A stretch of DNA of 23,607 nucleotides from a bacterium (GTDB lineage Bacteria; Auribacterota; UBA3054; B51-G9): positions 2,895 to 26,501 of the forward strand of contig JAOZNZ010000001.1 of NCBI GenBank assembly GCA_029933535.1, written 5' to 3'. Positions 7,620 to 14,906 of the stretch are shown here, piece by piece; the first letter of the stretch is position 1, and the number at the start of each line of letters is the position of its first letter. The notes beneath the pieces were generated by a model that did no database searches, was not told the origin of the DNA, and was given only the letters and a program-made list of their open reading frames with translations. The position numbers and the translations under genes are program-made.

Positions 7620-7720
7620 GTCCGGTAGGAGAGGAGGAATGGAGTCCCCGGTGGTTCGCGAGGCTACGCTCGGGATTTCGCCCGAAGCTCAAAATAGTAA
7701 TATTTGTTCCACGGGGCGAA
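7620..7720. repeat. GC-rich palindromic island
   Basis: Conspicuously GC-rich for this AT-rich window. It contains the hairpins CGAG-GCTACG-CTCG and CGGG-ATTTCG-CCCG, framed by an imperfect CCCCGGTGG/CCACGGGG pair. No frame is credible. It looks like an inserted repeat element upstream of the ABC transporter gene. Confidence 0.5.
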
Positions 7721-7778
7721 GGATGGAGTGATGGATATCCACTAATCCATTAATCCAGCAATTTAATGAATTTATATC

Positions 7779-9989
7779 ATGAAATTAAACGATACATTAC
7801 CAAAAAAACATCAAATTGTTCTGTCAAAATTAATTGACAAAAATGAAATAATTCGGTTTTCGCTTGCAAGCGATCTTACTGCCAGCAGGAATTTCGGTGA
7901 AAATTATGTTGTAGTAACAAGCAACAAAATTGTTGTACTTGACGAAAAAGCCGAAACTTTTTCTATTACTTTTGATGAGCTTAAAGAAGTGAAAATCGAA
8001 GAACTTTTCGGTGGATCGAGACTGATTGCTGAAACGGAAAAAGAATCGAAAGTTCTTGTTTATTACACAAAAGTGCGGGTTCCGGAATTCGCAGTGCTTT
8101 ATCGTGTTATTAACGATATTATTAAAGGTAAGGAACCTTTGCTGCCGGAAGAAGATGAGAACTCACATTGCCATAAATGCGGCAGACCGTTGCCTGAACG
8201 CGGAGGTAACTGTCCTGTATGTGTTCCGCGAATTAAGATACTTTTCCGCTTGCTTAGTTTAGTTGCTCCGTATAAATTTAAAGTCACAATTCTTATGATA
8301 ACGACTTTTTTGACAGTTGGAGCGCAGCTTGGTCCCCCTTATATTACAAAATTAATTGTTGACAATGTTATAAAAGCAAAACAGTTAGATCGTTTGACTT
8401 TTTTTATCGGTCTGCTAATAGGACTTGGTTTGCTGCATTTGGCAGCGACTTATACAAGCCGGGGCGTTTCTGCCTGGCTTGCTGGACGCGTTGTTGCAGA
8501 TATTCGCACGCAGTTGCATAGTGCTTTACAGCGATTGTGTCTGCGATATTTTCACAAGCATGAGTCCGGTGAACTTATAGGTCGAATTATGCATGACACA
8601 AATGAATTGGAGCATTTTTTGCTTGATGGTTTGCCATTTTTTCTGGTAAACTCTATTTCTTTTGTAGCGATTGCAGGATTGCTTGTATATCTTGACGCGA
8701 AGCTTGCTATTTTTGTATTTTTGCCTGTACCTTTTTTAATATTTGGTGGAGGATGGTTTTGGAAAAAACTGATTCCGCTTTTTCACAAATACGGCAGCAA
8801 AATAGGTGCTCTGCATTCTCTTCTTGGGGAATCTATTAAAGGGATAAGAGTAGTGAAAGCGTATTCCCGTGAAGAACACAGGGCAAATGCTTTCGATACT
8901 AAAAGCAATTCTCTTTTTAACATAGGTTTTGCGATAGATAAAACTTTTATAGGTTTTTCGGAAGTAATGTTTTGGATAATGTCGCTTGGTGTTACTGCTG
9001 TTTGGTTTTTCGCCTCGAAAAGAATTGCGGTTGGGGATCCGACTTTAACTCTCGGCGATTTAATCGCGTTTGTTGGTTATCTTTGGTTGTTTTACGGGCC
9101 GCTGCAATGGTTTTCGTCTATCCTTAACTGGATGTCTCACGCATTTGCAGGAGCCGAACGAATTTTTGCGGTACTTGATTCTTCATCGGAAATTTATGAC
9201 GCGCCTGACTCTATTTCTTTGCCTATAATACATGGAGCCATAAAATTTGACGATGTGCATTTCAGTTATGAACGCGGCAAAGAAGTTCTTAAAAAAATAT
9301 CATTTGAAATAAAGCCCGGAGAGATGATTGGTTTGGTCGGAAAATCAGGTGTTGGTAAAAGTACTTTAATAAAACTTCTTTGCAGATTTTATCATGTTGA
9401 TTCAGGATTATTAACTGTTGACGGCCACCCTATTGAAAAAATAAAACTTAATGACTTGCGAAAACAAATAGGAACAGTGCTGCAGGAACCTTTTCTTTTT
9501 AATGACAGCATTTTTGAAAATATTCGGTACGGAACGCCAAGTGCTTCGTTCGAAGATGTTGCCCGGGCGGCAAAAGCTGCCAATGCACATGATTTTATCC
9601 TGAACAAAGAAGATGGATATGACACTGTTATCGGAGAAGGCGGAGAAAATTTGTCCGGCGGTGAACGCCAGCGAGTAGCTATTGCCCGAGCGATTTTGGA
9701 CAATCCACCAATTTTAATATTAGATGAAGCAACGTCATCAGTTGACAGTGAAACGGAAAAAGCTATTCAGGAAGCAATAGCACATTTAATAAAAGGAAGA
9801 ACAACGATAGCAATAGCCCACAGGCTTGCAACTCTTCGGAACGCGCATAAGCTGATAATTCTTGATGAAGGTAAAATAGCAGAAATGGGTACGCATGAAG
9901 AATTGCTGGAAAAAGATGGTATATACGCAAAACTTGTTAAAATCCAGCAAGATATAACGAAGCTGAAGCAGGAGGTATGGCATGAATAA
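7779..9989 (+). CDS. ABC exporter (permease-ATPase) with N-terminal PH-like domain and zinc ribbon, DUF1854-partner type
   Basis: 736 aa. Residues 1-118 resemble a bacterial PH-like beta domain (NYVVVTSNKIVVLDEKAETFSI). A four-Cys zinc ribbon follows (C131, C134, C145, C148). The exporter membrane domain spans about 158-470 with six helices, and the ATPase domain about 485-725 carries every key motif: Walker A GKSGVGKS (521-528), Q-loop VLQEPFLF, signature LSGGE (625-629), Walker B ILILDE (645-650) and H-loop His681. As a half-exporter it should work as a homodimer in the inner membrane; the substrate is not readable from sequence. Its 3' end overlaps the DUF1854 gene by 8 bp. From memory, this pairing matches the transporter annotated as cyanophycin-metabolism-associated in other bacteria, but no cyanophycin synthetase gene is present here. 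No Shine-Dalgarno precedes the ATG. Confidence 0.93.
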   Translation: MKLNDTLPKKHQIVLSKLIDKNEIIRFSLASDLTASRNFGENYVVVTSNKIVVLDEKAETFSITFDELKEVKIEELFGGSRLIAETEKESKVLVYYTKVRVPEFAVLYRVINDIIKGKEPLLPEEDENSHCHKCGRPLPERGGNCPVCVPRIKILFRLLSLVAPYKFKVTILMITTFLTVGAQLGPPYITKLIVDNVIKAKQLDRLTFFIGLLIGLGLLHLAATYTSRGVSAWLAGRVVADIRTQLHSALQRLCLRYFHKHESGELIGRIMHDTNELEHFLLDGLPFFLVNSISFVAIAGLLVYLDAKLAIFVFLPVPFLIFGGGWFWKKLIPLFHKYGSKIGALHSLLGESIKGIRVVKAYSREEHRANAFDTKSNSLFNIGFAIDKTFIGFSEVMFWIMSLGVTAVWFFASKRIAVGDPTLTLGDLIAFVGYLWLFYGPLQWFSSILNWMSHAFAGAERIFAVLDSSSEIYDAPDSISLPIIHGAIKFDDVHFSYERGKEVLKKISFEIKPGEMIGLVGKSGVGKSTLIKLLCRFYHVDSGLLTVDGHPIEKIKLNDLRKQIGTVLQEPFLFNDSIFENIRYGTPSASFEDVARAAKAANAHDFILNKEDGYDTVIGEGGENLSGGERQRVAIARAILDNPPILILDEATSSVDSETEKAIQEAIAHLIKGRTTIAIAHRLATLRNAHKLIILDEGKIAEMGTHEELLEKDGIYAKLVKIQQDITKLKQEVWHE

Positions 9990-10452
9990 AAATAGATTTA
10001 AATTACAAAGAAAACTTGGTAAAGTTTTTATAAAATATACAGATTCGGAAAAAGAAATCGCAGTAAAAATTGTTTGGTCAAGACCCGTAAGCGGACGCGG
10101 ACAAGAGCTTTCCATTCTTGACGAAAAAGGAAAAGAGCTTGAAATGCTGTCGGGAGTGAGTGTATTGGAAGAACAATGTGCTGTGATAGCTACAGAAGAG
10201 CTTGAGAAGCGATATTTAATTCCAATAATAACGCACGTCAGGAAAGCCAGAACATGTTCGGGAAACCGGTATATGGAGGTTGAAACCGATCGGGGACCAA
10301 AAACGATTTTAATTAAGGATCCCAATTCCAATGTAATCTGGTTTACGAATGATCGTTTAATGATTCGAGACACACTTGGCAATCGTTATGAGATTGTTTC
10401 ATTGATGAAACTAAGCGATAGTTCACAAAAAGAGATAGACAAGATAATTTAA
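9982..10452 (+). CDS. DUF1854 family protein, partner of the ABC exporter
   Basis: 156 aa, soluble, no signal peptide. The C-terminal half carries the pattern I associate with DUF1854: ILIKDPNSNVIWFTNDRLMIRDTLGNRYEI (110-138), then a short helix with SSQKEIDKII. The N-terminal half has RPVSGRGQELSILDEKGKELEML. The start lies inside the transporter's last codons (8-bp overlap), with the best Shine-Dalgarno in the window (AGGAGGT, about six bases upstream), so the two proteins are probably made together. Its molecular role is unknown. From memory, the family co-occurs with this exporter type and, in some genomes, with cyanophycin genes. Confidence 0.8.
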   Translation: MNKNRFKLQRKLGKVFIKYTDSEKEIAVKIVWSRPVSGRGQELSILDEKGKELEMLSGVSVLEEQCAVIATEELEKRYLIPIITHVRKARTCSGNRYMEVETDRGPKTILIKDPNSNVIWFTNDRLMIRDTLGNRYEIVSLMKLSDSSQKEIDKII

Positions 10453-10494
10453 TAATTGTGGAATTTATTAATTTAATAATTGAAAACAATTTAT

Positions 10495-10547
10495 AATTTT
10501 TTTTGCATCGAGCAGAAAAAATTATCCGCAACAAATGATTTTTTTGA
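10495..10547. repeat. Hairpin plus direct repeat, copy A
   Basis: AATTTTTTTTGC (10495-10506) pairs with GCAGAAAAAATT (10512-10523), followed by ATTATC-CGCAACAAATGA and a T-run (to 10547). A second copy lies at 10986-11038. Confidence 0.65.
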
Positions 10548-10549
10548 AT

Positions 10550-10987
10550 ATGAAAAATATTAAATTAACAACCGAACAGTTTATTTTACGCGAAGCCAGA
10601 AAATCTGACTGGAAAGACGTGCATGAATATGCTGTTGATCCTGATGTTTACAAATTTATGCCGTGGGGGCCGAACACAATAGAAGACACCAAAAATTATA
10701 TTCAGCGTGCGATAGATTCCCGTCAGGAAGTTCCCCGCACAAATTTTGAACTTGCAATTATTTTAAAAGCAACTCAAAAAACTGATAAGAAAAAAATGGA
10801 GGGATTTGTTTTTGTATGCAATTCTTGCACCGAAAGAAACCGACAGCAATTAAATGCCGATTTGGAGTGCAGAAATGTTGGAATTTTGCGACAGCTAAAT
10901 TTCATTTTCTGCGGCGGTTGCAGAGCAACCGACATTCTTGCAAGACTTAAGCAATCGAAAACTAAATTTATTCACGAAGAATTGTAA
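10550..10987 (+). pseudogene. Truncated GNAT acetyltransferase (RimJ/RimL type), 3' part replaced by repeat sequence
   Basis: Residues 1 to about 80 from the ATG at 10550 read as the N-terminal part of a ribosomal-protein-type GNAT enzyme (FILREARKSDWKDVHEYAVD, PDVYKFMPWGPNTIEDTKNY, then FELAI). The acetyl-CoA-binding R/QxxGxG/A region and the conserved C-terminal half are absent. From about 10800 the frame runs into unrelated Cys/Arg-rich sequence (CNSCTERNRQQLNADLEC) with inverted repeats, ending at 10987. The frame is open but the enzyme cannot be functional. Lost activity: N-acetylation of a protein or small molecule. Confidence 0.75.
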
Positions 10988-11070
10988 TTTATTTTCTCGT
11001 TGAGAAAAAATAAATTATCGCAACAAATGATTTTTTGAGAATACAAAAAAACAGTATTGTTGCACTCCAA
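10861..11070. mobile_element. Possible MITE-like element bounded by TTTGGAGTGCA/TGCACTCCAAA
   Basis: Perfect 11-bp inverted repeats at 10861-10871 and 11060-11070 enclose 188 bp without a gene of their own. Inside are a perfect 7-bp hairpin (CGGTTGC-AGA-GCAACCG, 10915-10931) and direct-repeat copy B. No clear target duplication is seen. Confidence 0.4.
10986..11038. repeat. Hairpin plus direct repeat, copy B
   Basis: AATTTATTTTCTC (10986-10998) pairs with GAGAAAAAATAAATT (11002-11016, two extra A), followed by ATTATCGCAACAAATGATTTTTTGA (11014-11038). This matches copy A at 25 of about 27 positions. Confidence 0.65.
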
Positions 11071-11090
11071 AATTATATAATTTAGAAATA

Positions 11091-11315
11091 ATTAATAATT
11101 TTAAAGCTGACTTTTTAATTGTCTTGTTTGGGGCGGATATTTTCACAGATGATCCATTAGGAACGTTTGATCTTTCTGAAGATGCTTTTACAAAGCTTGG
11201 TGGAATGGTTCAAAGATTAAATCTTCCAACTCTTGTTGTTCAGGAAGGTGGTTATAATCTTGATTCTATAGGAACATGCGTAACGAATTTTTTGAAAGAA
11301 AAAAAGTCAAAATGA
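11091..11315 (+). pseudogene. 3' fragment of a histone-deacetylase / acetylpolyamine-amidohydrolase family gene
   Basis: The frame from 11091 reads LIIFKADFLIVLFGADIF, then TDDPLGTFDLSEDAFTKLGG and LPTLVVQEGGYNLDSIGTCV to the stop at 11315. It covers only the last 70 or so residues of an enzyme that is normally 300-350 aa. The Zn-ligand region (GAD...DPLG) and the EGGYN loop with the active-site Tyr are present; the His-rich catalytic core upstream is missing. An in-frame TAA at 11088-11090 and AT-rich repeats precede it; TTG at 11124 is not a real start. The intact enzyme would deacetylate acetyl-polyamines or acetyl-lysine. Confidence 0.82.
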
Positions 11316-11457
11316 TAAATTGAAAATAGCCACGAAGACACAAAAACTCTAAGTTTTGAATTAAAGGTCATTATTATTATTATTATTTATACGTACGGCG
11401 TTGTCAAGTTTCCTTTCTATTAAGGGAGTAGCTTTCGAGAGCGGGTTGAGGGATTTT

Positions 11458-11497
11458 AAATCCCCCTTGCCCCCTTTAGAAAAGGGGGATTTTTTTG
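11458..11497 (+). terminator. CCCCC/GGGGG palindrome acting as possible terminator
   Basis: AAATCCCCCTT (11458-11468) pairs with AAGGGGGATTT (11482-11492), and the T-run continues to 11496. The loop has a second CCCCCTTT able to pair with the same arm, the usual form of a widespread bacterial palindromic repeat. It may be a repeat element serving as terminator. Confidence 0.6.
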
Positions 11498-11525
11498 AAG
11501 AACTATAATATTTTTTTTATAATCA

Positions 11526-11546
11526 GTCTTTTCGGGTCGAAAAGAC
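11526..11546. repeat. Perfect palindrome GTCTTTTC/GAAAAGAC
   Basis: An 8-bp perfect stem with a GGGTC loop, followed by GTACTTATT. There is no T-run on either side. Confidence 0.6.
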
Positions 11547-11720
11547 GTACTTATTTATCCCAAAAATAAAATCTGTTACATTACCATCCCATAGATTTTA
11601 AATTCATACAATTCGTATTTTTTTCTTGACAAGATATACAGAACATACAGGATTTAAATTTAATATCAAAAAAACTCTCGCAAAGGCGCAAAGCTCGCAA
11701 AGCTTAAATGAAAAAAATTA

Positions 11721-12293
11721 TTATTCTTTCATTTGCAGTTCTATGTATGTGAGGAGGATCCCTGCTTCAACGTTATGTTGATCTATTTCAAGACATTTTA
11801 AAAAAATATCTCTTGCTTTCGGGAGATCATTTTTCATTATTTTTACTTCCCCAAGTAATTGTAGAAGATCAGATTTGCTGTTTAGTAACTTTTCAGATTT
11901 TTCCAAAAATTTTTCCAAATCATCAAAACGTTTTACTGAAAAATAAAGATATGCGAGATTATGTTTTGCGTCATCTCTTGCCGGATCGAGATTCAGACAA
12001 GTTTTATGCATTTTTTCCGCGGCATTTATATCGCCAAGTTCGTGAAGAACGCATCCAAGGTCGGTATATGCTTCAGCATAAATCGGGTCTTTTTTAATTG
12101 AGCGTTCTAAAAGAGTTCGTGCTTTCGTATTTTTACCTTCCATGTGATATGTCCACGCAAGGCCATCAAGTGCAATTGGATTTTCCGGTTTCAGTGCAAG
12201 AGCTTTTTCGAAGCATCTTCTTGCGACATTCGGTTCCCCGTTTTCTATCAGATCATTTCCGATATTAATATAATTTTCGAATGAATTTTTCAT
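11721..12293 (-). CDS. Tetratricopeptide-repeat protein
   Basis: 190 aa made almost entirely of about five TPR units in 34-residue register (from about residues 5, 39, 73, 107 and 141), with motifs such as GNDLIENGEPNVARRCFEKALALKP, LDGLAWTYHMEGKNTKARTL and DLGCVLHELGDINAAEKMH. No signal peptide or membrane segment, so a cytoplasmic protein-interaction scaffold is likely; the partner is unknown. No Shine-Dalgarno precedes the ATG. A decayed copy of its last 32 codons lies at 7253-7348, so the gene was once duplicated. It lies downstream of the amidohydrolase gene on the same strand, separated by a MITE-like repeat. Confidence 0.88.
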   Translation of the reverse strand: MKNSFENYINIGNDLIENGEPNVARRCFEKALALKPENPIALDGLAWTYHMEGKNTKARTLLERSIKKDPIYAEAYTDLGCVLHELGDINAAEKMHKTCLNLDPARDDAKHNLAYLYFSVKRFDDLEKFLEKSEKLLNSKSDLLQLLGEVKIMKNDLPKARDIFLKCLEIDQHNVEAGILLTYIELQMKE

Positions 12294-12336
12294 TGTTCTT
12301 GTAAATAAATTTAAAAAAGCTTAAGTTGGGTTGAAG

Positions 12337-12395
12337 AACCACCCCGCCCTATCGGGCACCCCTCCTTTGTAAGGAGGGGAGTTTTAGGGGTGGTT
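12337..12395. mobile_element. MITE-like three-hairpin repeat
   Basis: Terminal inverted repeats AACCACCCC (12337-12345) and GGGGTGGTT (12387-12395) enclose GCCC-TATC-GGGC (12346-12357) and CCCCTCCTT-TGT-AAGGAGGGG (12359-12379). The layout resembles a palindromic element common in environmental bacterial genomes. Its right end shares base 12395 with the stop codon of the amidohydrolase gene. Confidence 0.72.
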
Positions 12396-13705
12396 TATTT
12401 TTTTTCCTGACGTTTAAAAACAGGTTCGCCTTGAATCCATGTTTGTTCAACAGAGCCGCAAAAGGTTATTCCGTTAAAAGGGGTAAATTTTCCTTTTGAT
12501 TTTAATTTTTCCGCATCGATTTTATACATTGTATCAAGGTTTACAAGAGCGAAATCCGCATCAGCCCCTGTTTCGAGTGCACTTTTTTGAGGAAATAAAT
12601 TAAATCTTTTAGCCGCGTTTTCTGATGTTAATTTTTGAATTTGTTCTAATGTTAATTTTTCCTGATGATAGCCGTAATTCAAAGCAAAAGGTAATAGCAA
12701 TTCAACGCCCGGCATTCCGCAATAATCGGACATAAAATTACCTGTATTTTTTTCTTTTTGTGAGCAAGGCGCATGATCAGTTGCGAGAAACGAAATACTT
12801 TTGCCGATATATGACCATAATTTTTCTTTTTCTTCTTCCGAGCGTACCGGTGGGGCGCATTTAAGAACAGAGCCCAACCGGCATAAATCGTCGATTGTAA
12901 ACGCTAAATATTGTGGACAGGTTTCTCCTGAAATATTTACACCGAGTTTTTGTAATCTGTCAATTTCTTCCGCGCCGGAACCTGAGGAAACATGAACAAT
13001 GTGGATTTTTGCGCCTACTTCACCTGCAATTTCACCAACACGACGGATGGCAGTTACTTCAGCTTCAACCGGTCGCGAAGCTGCAAAGTCAGCGGGAGAG
13101 TCACCGGAGATTTTTTTTGCGGCGTTATTTACAACTTCCGGATCTTCGGCATGAACACCGACCAGTACATCAATTTCCGCGGCAAATTTTAGAACATCAT
13201 AATATTCGTCATAAGAGAGTTGCGGGAAAGTGTCCATGCCGGACAATACGTATGTTTTAAAACCTATAACGCCGGCATTTTTAAGTTGTTCAATGTGATT
13301 TTTCCATAGAGGGCTGTCAAGTGATTCAGCAGAAACCCCTCCCCAGAGCCGGAAATCGCACCATGCATTTGGAATAATTGTATCTTTTTTATTATAAAAA
13401 GCGCTTACATTTGTTACCGGCGGGACAGTAGTGCACGGCATATCAAAAACTGTAGTAACTCCCCCTGCGATAGCGCCGAGGGATCCGTGATAAAAGTCTT
13501 CTCTCCATGTATAGCCCGGATCGTCAAAATGAGTATGGGGGTCAATTACGCCTGGTAGAAGTAGTAAGTTTTTACAATCGACAATTTCGTTATTTTTTGG
13601 GCATGCGTCATCAAATGCAACGATTTTGCCATTTTCAACGGCAATTTTTGCGGGTCGGGTATCGTTACCTGAAGTTACGATTTTTATATTTTCGAGAGTT
13701 GGCAT
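12395..13705 (-). CDS. Cyclic amidohydrolase, dihydroorotase/allantoinase family
   Basis: 436 aa from the ATG at 13705. A longer frame begins at 13774, but its extra residues (RSIRLIRSIRSIKF) are only a translated 9-bp tandem repeat. The two-metal TIM-barrel ligands are all visible: HTH (H57, H59) in DPHTHFDDPG, the lysine that becomes carboxylated (K150 in GFKTY), H185 (GVHAED), H238 (IVHVSS) and D310 (ATDHAPC). APPVRSEEEKEKLW and the DHAPC...K..GNF stretch look more like allantoinase than classical PyrC; the usual ETCPHYL is ETCPQYL here. It hydrolyses a cyclic amide ring, either dihydroorotate in pyrimidine synthesis or allantoin in purine catabolism. No pyr or allantoin gene is adjacent to decide. 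Confidence 0.9.
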   Translation of the reverse strand: MPTLENIKIVTSGNDTRPAKIAVENGKIVAFDDACPKNNEIVDCKNLLLLPGVIDPHTHFDDPGYTWREDFYHGSLGAIAGGVTTVFDMPCTTVPPVTNVSAFYNKKDTIIPNAWCDFRLWGGVSAESLDSPLWKNHIEQLKNAGVIGFKTYVLSGMDTFPQLSYDEYYDVLKFAAEIDVLVGVHAEDPEVVNNAAKKISGDSPADFAASRPVEAEVTAIRRVGEIAGEVGAKIHIVHVSSGSGAEEIDRLQKLGVNISGETCPQYLAFTIDDLCRLGSVLKCAPPVRSEEEKEKLWSYIGKSISFLATDHAPCSQKEKNTGNFMSDYCGMPGVELLLPFALNYGYHQEKLTLEQIQKLTSENAAKRFNLFPQKSALETGADADFALVNLDTMYKIDAEKLKSKGKFTPFNGITFCGSVEQTWIQGEPVFKRQEKK

Positions 13706-13710
13706 AAATT

Positions 13711-13746
13711 TAATTGACCTAATTGATCTAATTAATCTAATTGACC
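13711..13746. repeat. 9-bp tandem repeat (TAATTGAYC x4) against the amidohydrolase start
   Basis: TAATTGACC, TAATTGATC, TAATTAATC, TAATTGACC in perfect 9-bp register, beginning five bases upstream of the start codon (13703-13705) and occupying the ribosome-binding region. Farther out are two CAATAACCAAA words (about 13750-13775). Confidence 0.88.
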
Positions 13747-13814
13747 TAAACAATAACCAAAAAGCAATAACCAAATATTGTGTATTGACTTCTGGATATT
13801 GGGATTTATTTAGA

Positions 13815-13841
13815 AATTAGAGTAATTAGAATAATTAGAAA
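13815..13841. repeat. 9-bp tandem repeat (AATTAGAGT/AAT/AAA x3)
   Basis: Three units AATTAGAGT, AATTAGAAT, AATTAGAAA. Same 157-bp intergenic space and same period as the neighbouring TAATTGAYC array, but a different word. Confidence 0.8.
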
Positions 13842-13862
13842 TTATTTGTACCATAACAGGCA

Positions 13863-14321
13863 CTATGCTTCATTATTTGCGACAATGTCTATAACTTCTT
13901 CGGGAGTTTTAGCTTTAAGGATTTGTTCTCTAACATTATTTTTACCGAGCAGGCGTGAAATTCTTGCCATAGTGTGCAAATATTCGTTATTATCGCCGTC
14001 AACAGGTGCAACAATGAAAAGAATAATATTTACGGGGACTCCATCAAGCGAACCGTATTCAAGCGGTTTTGCCGGCATAGCAAGCAGTACCTGGAGAGAA
14101 TCAACATGAGAAGATTTTGCGTGAGGGAAACCGATACCGCGACCGATACCTGTATTTCCGAGAGCTTCTCTGTCCATCACTTCTTTTTTTAAAGCATCGA
14201 TGTCATCAATACCGCCAATTTTACCGATTTCATTTACGAGGAAATTTAAAAGGACATTTTTATCTTTTTCTTTGATATCAATGAAAATACGTTCGGGAGT
14301 TAAAAGAGATGATAATTTCAT
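13863..14321 (-). CDS. PTS EIIA protein, fructose/nitrogen (PtsN) type
   Basis: 152 aa, the normal length for a stand-alone EIIA of the fructose/mannitol/Ntr class. The phosphorylatable histidine is H67 in GIGRGIGFPHAKS, and the C-terminal LHTMARISRLL and TPEEVIDIV match the fold. As a free-standing domain it probably regulates (a PtsN-like switch responding to HPr/NPr phosphorylation) rather than transports sugar; no EIIB or EIIC is next to it. It follows the stress-protein gene after a 148-bp gap containing an AAATTTGC/GCAAATTT hairpin, so it may have its own promoter. No Shine-Dalgarno is seen before the ATG. Confidence 0.9.
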   Translation of the reverse strand: MKLSSLLTPERIFIDIKEKDKNVLLNFLVNEIGKIGGIDDIDALKKEVMDREALGNTGIGRGIGFPHAKSSHVDSLQVLLAMPAKPLEYGSLDGVPVNIILFIVAPVDGDNNEYLHTMARISRLLGKNNVREQILKAKTPEEVIDIVANNEA

Positions 14322-14388
14322 TTTTTTATATATGTTACAAGGTTATAATTAGTCGCGCCACAGTTGATAATTTTCAGGCGCTCGGAGG

Positions 14389-14412
14389 AAATTTGCTTTT
14401 TGGAGCAAATTT
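14389..14412. other. Perfect hairpin between stress-protein and EIIA genes
   Basis: AAATTTGC (14389-14396) pairs with GCAAATTT (14405-14412) over an 8-nt loop, and GCGCC/GGCGC (14355-14359, 14377-14381) lies beside it. There is no T-run in the minus direction, so an attenuator or processing site is as likely as a terminator. Confidence 0.5.
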
Positions 14413-14469
14413 ATTTTCTATATTTTTGATTTTATTTTTTCGCAAGTATTATTTAAACTTTTTGTTTAT

Positions 14470-14904
14470 TTAATTCACTACAAGGACTGCGCATGGTGCG
14501 TGCTCGATGATTTGTTCAGCGGTTTTGCCTTGAACAACGTCTTTTCTAATTTGCGGATTTTGCCCGATAATAATCATATCGATTTTGTACTCGCTTGCGA
14601 GTTTAGGAAGAGTTTGTTCCGGGTATCCGTATTCTTGAATAATGACTATACGAGCCTCTTGATTTTTTGCTTTTTCTTCTGCGTCATAAAGGTATTTCCA
14701 TCCATCTTCTTCGAGTTCTATTTCGATTTCAGCGATAGATTTATCAGAGAATCTTGCGAGATTGGTCACTACGTTTTTGTTCACTATATTAACGGCAATA
14801 ATTGTAGCCGAGCAAGATTTTGCGAGAAACACAGCGGAATCGAGTGCGTGTTGAGATTCAATTGTAGAGTCGAGATTAAGCAATATTTTATCAAGTTTTT
14901 TCAT
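14470..14904 (-). CDS. Universal stress protein (UspA family)
   Basis: 144 aa, the standard single-domain length. The N-terminal KKLDKILLNLDSTIESQHALDSAVFLAK and the C-terminal IIIGQNPQIRKDVVQGKT, then AEQIIEHAPCAVLVVN fit the Usp fold. The ATP-binding motif G-2x-G-9x-G(S/T) is imperfect: the second glycine position is occupied by proline/glutamine (GQNPQ), though the later GKT is retained, so nucleotide binding is uncertain. The start codon lies two bases after the stop of the V-ATPase subunit D gene, giving tight coupling to the ATPase operon. Confidence 0.9.
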   Translation of the reverse strand: MKKLDKILLNLDSTIESQHALDSAVFLAKSCSATIIAVNIVNKNVVTNLARFSDKSIAEIEIELEEDGWKYLYDAEEKAKNQEARIVIIQEYGYPEQTLPKLASEYKIDMIIIGQNPQIRKDVVQGKTAEQIIEHAPCAVLVVN

Positions 14905-14906
14905 AT

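Larger units (their letters stand above)
7116..7778. other. 660-bp gene-free stretch with repeats, a gene remnant and structured RNA
   Basis: No credible protein gene. From left to right: dispersed ACACGGATT words (to about 7154), a 15-bp tandem duplication (7161-7190), a TPR-gene remnant (7253-7348), AT-rich sequence, a likely small RNA with two terminators (about 7490-7615), and a GC-rich palindromic island (about 7620-7720). A 60-codon open frame at 7549 lies on top of the terminators and is not a gene. Confidence 0.7.
11316..11720. other. 405-bp intergenic region with palindromes and low-complexity repeats
   Basis: No gene seen. It holds an AGCCACGAAGACACAAA word (about 11333), (ATT)6 at 11370-11387, a CCCCC/GGGGG palindrome (11458-11492), a second palindrome (11526-11546), ATACAGAACATACAGGATTT near 11636 and CTCGCAAAGGCGCAAAG near 11676. 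It separates the + strand graveyard from the convergent - strand TPR gene. Confidence 0.7.

Noticed and set aside
7549..7731. 60-codon open frame on the + strand
   Set aside because: It lies across two terminators and the GC-rich palindromic island, with no domain or plausible ribosome site.
10986..11061. Integron attC site (GCAACAA...TTGTTGC palindrome beside the GNAT fragment)
   Set aside because: The core does not match GTTRRRY (GTTGCAC has C in a purine position), the simple and complex sites are not arranged as in attC, and no integrase is present.
11124..11315. Intact 63-aa gene from TTG at 11124
   Set aside because: The homologous sequence continues upstream of this TTG to about 11091, so it is the tail of a truncated HDAC-family gene and not a gene starting here.
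13706..13774. 23-residue N-terminal extension of the amidohydrolase (RSIRLIRSIRSIKF)
   Set aside because: It is the translated 9-bp tandem repeat. Family members start near the MPTLENIKIV residues, and the frame is open only because 9 is a multiple of 3.
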